15,138 bases of DNA from Actinomycetes bacterium. GTDB taxonomy: Bacteria > Actinomycetota > Acidimicrobiia > Acidimicrobiales > Bog-793. The stretch's first letter is position 1, and each line of letters begins with the position of its first letter. The DNA lies in contig JAJYGM010000611.1 of the NCBI GenBank assembly GCA_021785095.1, positions 1 through 15,138 of the forward strand, given 5' to 3'. Positions 13,566 through 15,138 of the stretch are shown one piece after another. The notes under the pieces were generated by a model. That model was given only the letters and a program-made list of their open reading frames with translations, searched no databases and was not told where the DNA came from. Made by a program: the position numbers and the translations under genes.

Positions 13566-14360
13566 ATGGCCCGACCGACAAGTCGAGATGTGGTCATCTC
13601 GGAGCGACTTGGCGGCGCGCTCAGCGCGTCCCAGGTGTCCCGGGCGCGAAACGAGGGGCTCACCCTGGGGTCCCAGGACGCGTGGCTGGCGCTGGCACCA
13701 CTCATCGGCCCCGGCCAGAACTTTGATGTCGCATCCATTCGGCTGGCCGCCCAGGGCTTCGCGTCGGAGCGGCTACGCCGGGTGCTGAGTAATCCCCCGC
13801 AAGGCCGCGCCGAAGTCATCCTGGGCACCCTCTTCGCCACGCTCGCCAAGGGCGCTCGGTGCGCCGTCGATGCCGGCACGGCCACTGCAGCCCGGCTCTT
13901 CGACACTCCCGAGGAGGTGGCATCCGCCATGGTCCACGCAGCGAAGCACGACTACGACGATGCGCTCGATTCGCATCCCGGGACGTTCGACAGCGCTCAC
14001 GAGGTATCGGTAGCCGCCGCCGAGTACCTTGGTGGACAGCCTGAACCCGACCGCGAGTGCTACGCCGACGAGTTCGCGGAAACTATGCGGGCGGTAGTTA
14101 GAGGACTTGCGTCGAGTCCCGCGAATGTTGGAAACGCGCCAGACGATGTACTTGTGCGGTCCGTGAAGGCCGCCGCCGCCTTATGGGAGATGAGCTTCGC
14201 GCAGAAACTGTCGTTAGGTGAAGAGGACCGATGGCGGATGATCGCTGGTCTCGCTCTGGTCGCCGGCCCGCTCGTCGAAGTTCTCTATGACGTGCATTCG
14301 CAGATCAGCACGGCCCGCTCGGGCGCCCGTAACGCTCCGGGCGACGACGCCCCGGCGTAG
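13566..14360 (+). CDS. Hypothetical protein, 264 aa, divergent from the main operon
   Basis: I read the start as ATG 13566 (MARPTSRDVVISERLGG). The in-frame extension to 13485 would cover the promoter region and has no SD. The protein is soluble and mostly helical, with a possible N-terminal DNA-binding segment (ERLGGALSASQVSRARNEGL, 14-33), a hydrophobic helix (VILGTLFATLAKGARCAV) and an Asp/Glu-rich middle (HDYDDALDSHPGTFDSAHEV). Around 14080-14230 the DNA is noticeably less GC-rich, with rare codons such as TTA and GTA, unlike the minus-strand genes, so it may have a different origin. I do not recognise the family. Its position opposite the replication operon suggests a regulator or maintenance gene, but nothing in the sequence proves it. 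Confidence 0.8.
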   Translation: MARPTSRDVVISERLGGALSASQVSRARNEGLTLGSQDAWLALAPLIGPGQNFDVASIRLAAQGFASERLRRVLSNPPQGRAEVILGTLFATLAKGARCAVDAGTATAARLFDTPEEVASAMVHAAKHDYDDALDSHPGTFDSAHEVSVAAAEYLGGQPEPDRECYADEFAETMRAVVRGLASSPANVGNAPDDVLVRSVKAAAALWEMSFAQKLSLGEEDRWRMIAGLALVAGPLVEVLYDVHSQISTARSGARNAPGDDAPA

Positions 14361-14397
14361 TGCCGGGAGCCTCCGCCGTCACGCCGCCCCGCCCCGC

Positions 14398-14403
14398 TAC
14401 CGT
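14398..14403 (+). promoter_or_regulatory. -10-like TACCGT before the whiB-like gene
   Basis: TACCGT (TANNNT) lies 6 nt before GTG 14410 and 8 nt before GTG 14412, with no SD. The arrangement is the same as for the gene at 13566, again suggesting a leaderless start. Confidence 0.35.
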
Positions 14404-14411
14404 GCCGCCGT

Positions 14412-14733
14412 GTGCGCCTTCGCCACGGAGCATGCGCCTGCTGCATGCCGGCGGTCGGGCTGTGCAGAGTCGGCCGGATCAGGCGCGAGCGCATCGCCCA
14501 GCTCGGAGCCGAGAAGCCAGCCCGAACCGGCCAGGGTGGCGAGCACCCCGCCTGGTACGGGCTCGCAGCGTGCCGGGACGTGGGCCCGGCGACCTTCTAC
14601 CCGTCCAAGGGCTCGGGCGGACCCCTACGCGGCGGCCCGGGCGCTCTGCGCTCGCTGTCCGATCGTCTGCGAGTGCGCCGAGGCGGGAGCCTTCGAGGCC
14701 CACGGCATGTGGGGCGCCAGGATCCCCACATAG
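14412..14733 (+). pseudogene. WhiB-like gene interrupted by a single-base frameshift
   Basis: From GTG 14412 one frame gives the first half of a Wbl protein: a basic N-terminus, then WYGLAACRDVGPATFYPSKG with the first cluster Cys (C54) and the FYP motif. The second half, DPYAAARALCARCPIVCECA then GMWGA, with the remaining three Cys in CxxCxxxxxC, is in the next frame from 14620 to TAG 14731-14733. Joining them needs a +1 shift within GGGCGGACCCC (about 14616-14625), as if one base were inserted. Rejoined, the protein would be about 106 aa with normal Cys spacing. Either the gene is broken, the base is a sequencing error in a G/C run, or it is a programmed shift. The start is uncertain; ATG 14445 is an alternative. 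Confidence 0.7.
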
Positions 14734-14851
14734 CGCCGGAGCCGGCATCGTTCCCCTCTGTAGCGGGCGCCAGTCACGTACACTGCCGTCGCCTCCGCAG
14801 CCACAGTCGCCCATCAGCGCATCCTCGTCGTGAACGGACCACAGCGCCGTC

Positions 14852-14872
14852 CTACAGAGAACGTCTCTGTAG
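14852..14872. repeat. Perfect 9-bp inverted repeat
   Basis: CTACAGAGA (14852-14860) and TCTCTGTAG (14864-14872) are exact reverse complements separated by ACG. There is no T-run on either side, so an operator or protein-binding site is more likely than a classical terminator for the whiB-like gene, though a U-less terminator cannot be excluded. Confidence 0.6.
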
Positions 14873-14912
14873 CCGCTGTCCGTGAACACTGCGGCGCACC
14901 AGGCATGTTCAC

Positions 14913-14947
14913 AACATGAACACGGAGCCAGGCTCCCTGTTCATGTT
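14913..14947. repeat. 35-bp near-perfect palindrome
   Basis: AACATGAACA (14913-14922) is the exact reverse complement of TGTTCATGTT (14938-14947). Inside, GGAGCC (14924-14929) and GGCTCC (14931-14936) are also reverse complements around a central A (14930). The only mismatch is C14923/C14937. Its arms contain the TGAAC element of the surrounding hexamer repeats. It could form a cruciform or hairpin or bind a dimeric protein. Confidence 0.75.
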
Positions 14948-15015
14948 CACAAGACCCGTGCAGAGAATCCGTCGTGAACACGTGAACGCGCGTACGTGAA
15001 CATCCCCCGCCGCCC

Positions 15016-15024
15016 TGCGAGAAT
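15016..15024 (+). promoter_or_regulatory. Extended -10 (TGC-GAGAAT) for the right-edge gene
   Basis: TGC followed by GAGAAT resembles an extended -10 (TGN plus hexamer) and ends 6 nt before GTG 15031. No SD is present, so a leaderless start is likely, the third such case on the plus strand in this window. Confidence 0.35.
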
Positions 15025-15030
15025 GGCCCC

Positions 15031-15138
15031 GTGGTCATCTACCTCGCCTGCCGATGTGGGCACCGCTTCCGCTCCCACGCGGCCTCGGGACATACCCGCT
15101 GCCCAGACTGCGCCGCAGGCGTCTACGTCCCCGCGGCG
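15031..15138 (+). CDS. Zinc-ribbon protein, 3' end outside window (36 codons seen)
   Basis: GTG 15031 opens a frame that runs off the right edge. It encodes VVIYLACRCGHRFRSHAASG then HTRCPDCAAGVYVPAA, with C7-x-C9 and C24-x2-C27, a rubredoxin-like or zinc-ribbon knuckle. The competing ATG at 15023, in another frame, lacks these cysteines. Short N-terminal zinc ribbons of this kind occur in small actinobacterial and phage proteins of unknown function. The role cannot be judged from this piece. Its promoter region contains the GTGAAC cluster, so it may be the gene controlled by those sites. Confidence 0.6.
   Translation, partial: MVIYLACRCGHRFRSHAASGHTRCPDCAAGVYVPAA

Larger units (their letters stand above)
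14830..15001. repeat. Cluster of GTGAAC / GTTCAC hexamers (iteron-like)
   Basis: Forward GTGAAC occurs at 14830, 14882, 14974, 14982 and 14996. The inverse GTTCAC occurs at 14907 and 14945. The near form ATGAAC is at 14916 and its inverse GTTCAT at 14940. The last three forward copies share CGTGAAC, with starts 8 and 14 bp apart. This is nine sites in about 170 bp. Confidence 0.7.
14734..15030. promoter_or_regulatory. Gene-free repeat-rich region, candidate origin or operator array
   Basis: No credible gene lies in these 297 bp; the minus-strand open frames crossing it are built from the repeats. It holds three kinds of structure: a perfect 9-bp inverted repeat, a 35-bp palindrome, and at least eight copies of GTGAAC or near variants in both orientations between 14830 and 15001. 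This density of a short repeated site next to a palindrome is typical of replication origins (iterons) or multi-site operators. It lies directly upstream of the zinc-ribbon gene at 15031. Confidence 0.6.

Noticed and set aside
12952..13788. 278-codon plus-strand open frame
   Set aside because: Crosses two coupled minus-strand genes, the divergent promoter region and the start of the 264-aa gene. Composition is Ser/Arg/Pro-rich.
2294..14860. CTACAGAGA present at both 2294-2302 and 14852-14860, considered as element ends
   Set aside because: A 9-base match is expected many times by chance in 15 kb, and the flanks do not align as terminal inverted repeats.
14913..14947. Palindrome read as a rho-independent terminator
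   Set aside because: No T-run follows on either strand and the palindrome lies 180 bp beyond the whiB-like stop. Sharing the hexamer of the surrounding sites points to protein binding.
14479..15038. Minus-strand open frames over the repeat region (14479-14889 and 14814-15038)
   Set aside because: They lie antisense to the whiB-like gene or across the palindrome and hexamer cluster. There is no SD and no protein-like pattern.
1..15138. CRISPR array expected next to cas1
   Set aside because: No regularly spaced direct repeats of 24-40 bp were found. The only dense repeats (14830-15001) are 6-7 bp, in both orientations and irregularly spaced.

Overview
The window is a high-GC stretch (about 70% by eye) with frequent GTG starts, 4-nt ATGA/GTGA gene overlaps, and two WhiB-family genes. 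WhiB proteins are essentially confined to Actinobacteria and their phages, so the host is almost certainly an actinobacterium. No virion, terminase, integrase, transposase, rRNA or tRNA gene was found. The gene content fits an integrative or plasmid-like mobile element rather than core chromosome.

Layout. (1) Positions 1-2224, minus strand: a large gene running off the left edge, an N6-adenine DNA methyltransferase with an N-terminal nuclease-like domain (type IIG or defence-methylase type). (2) Positions 2352-4968, minus strand: a short operon with a frameshifted small Cys-rich gene, a Cas1-family integrase of 590 residues with a C-terminal zinc ribbon and helix-turn-helix, a basic 106-aa protein and a 113-aa membrane protein. 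(3) Positions 5105-13446, minus strand: twelve tightly overlapping genes. In transcription order they are two small proteins (one ribbon-helix-helix-like), a 184-aa protein, an HNH nuclease, a helical protein, a divergent family-B DNA polymerase (1009 aa), SSB, a zinc-binding protein, a ParB-methyltransferase fusion, WhiB, a second DNA methyltransferase and a nucleoside-deoxyribosyltransferase-like protein. (4) Positions 13447-13565: a divergent promoter region. (5) Positions 13566-15138, plus strand: an unknown 264-aa gene, a frameshifted whiB-like gene, a gene-free stretch of about 300 bp with a 35-bp palindrome and a cluster of GTGAAC/GTTCAC repeats, and the start of a zinc-ribbon gene cut by the right edge.

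How the parts may work together. Cas1 occurs here without Cas2, Cas4, any effector or a CRISPR array. It lies in the same orientation as, and directly downstream of, an operon with a family-B polymerase, SSB, an HNH nuclease and DNA methyltransferases. That is the gene constellation of casposons, self-synthesising elements that use Cas1 as their integrase. The working interpretation is an actinobacterial casposon-like (Cas1-solo) element: PolB and SSB copy it, Cas1 integrates it, the methylases mark or protect its DNA, WhiB and RHH proteins regulate it, and a restriction or defence methylase is carried as cargo at the left. Terminal inverted repeats and target duplications were not identified, so the casposon assignment is inference.

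Main uncertainties: element boundaries, the two single-base frameshifts (near 4882 and near 14619), and whether the divergent polymerase is active.
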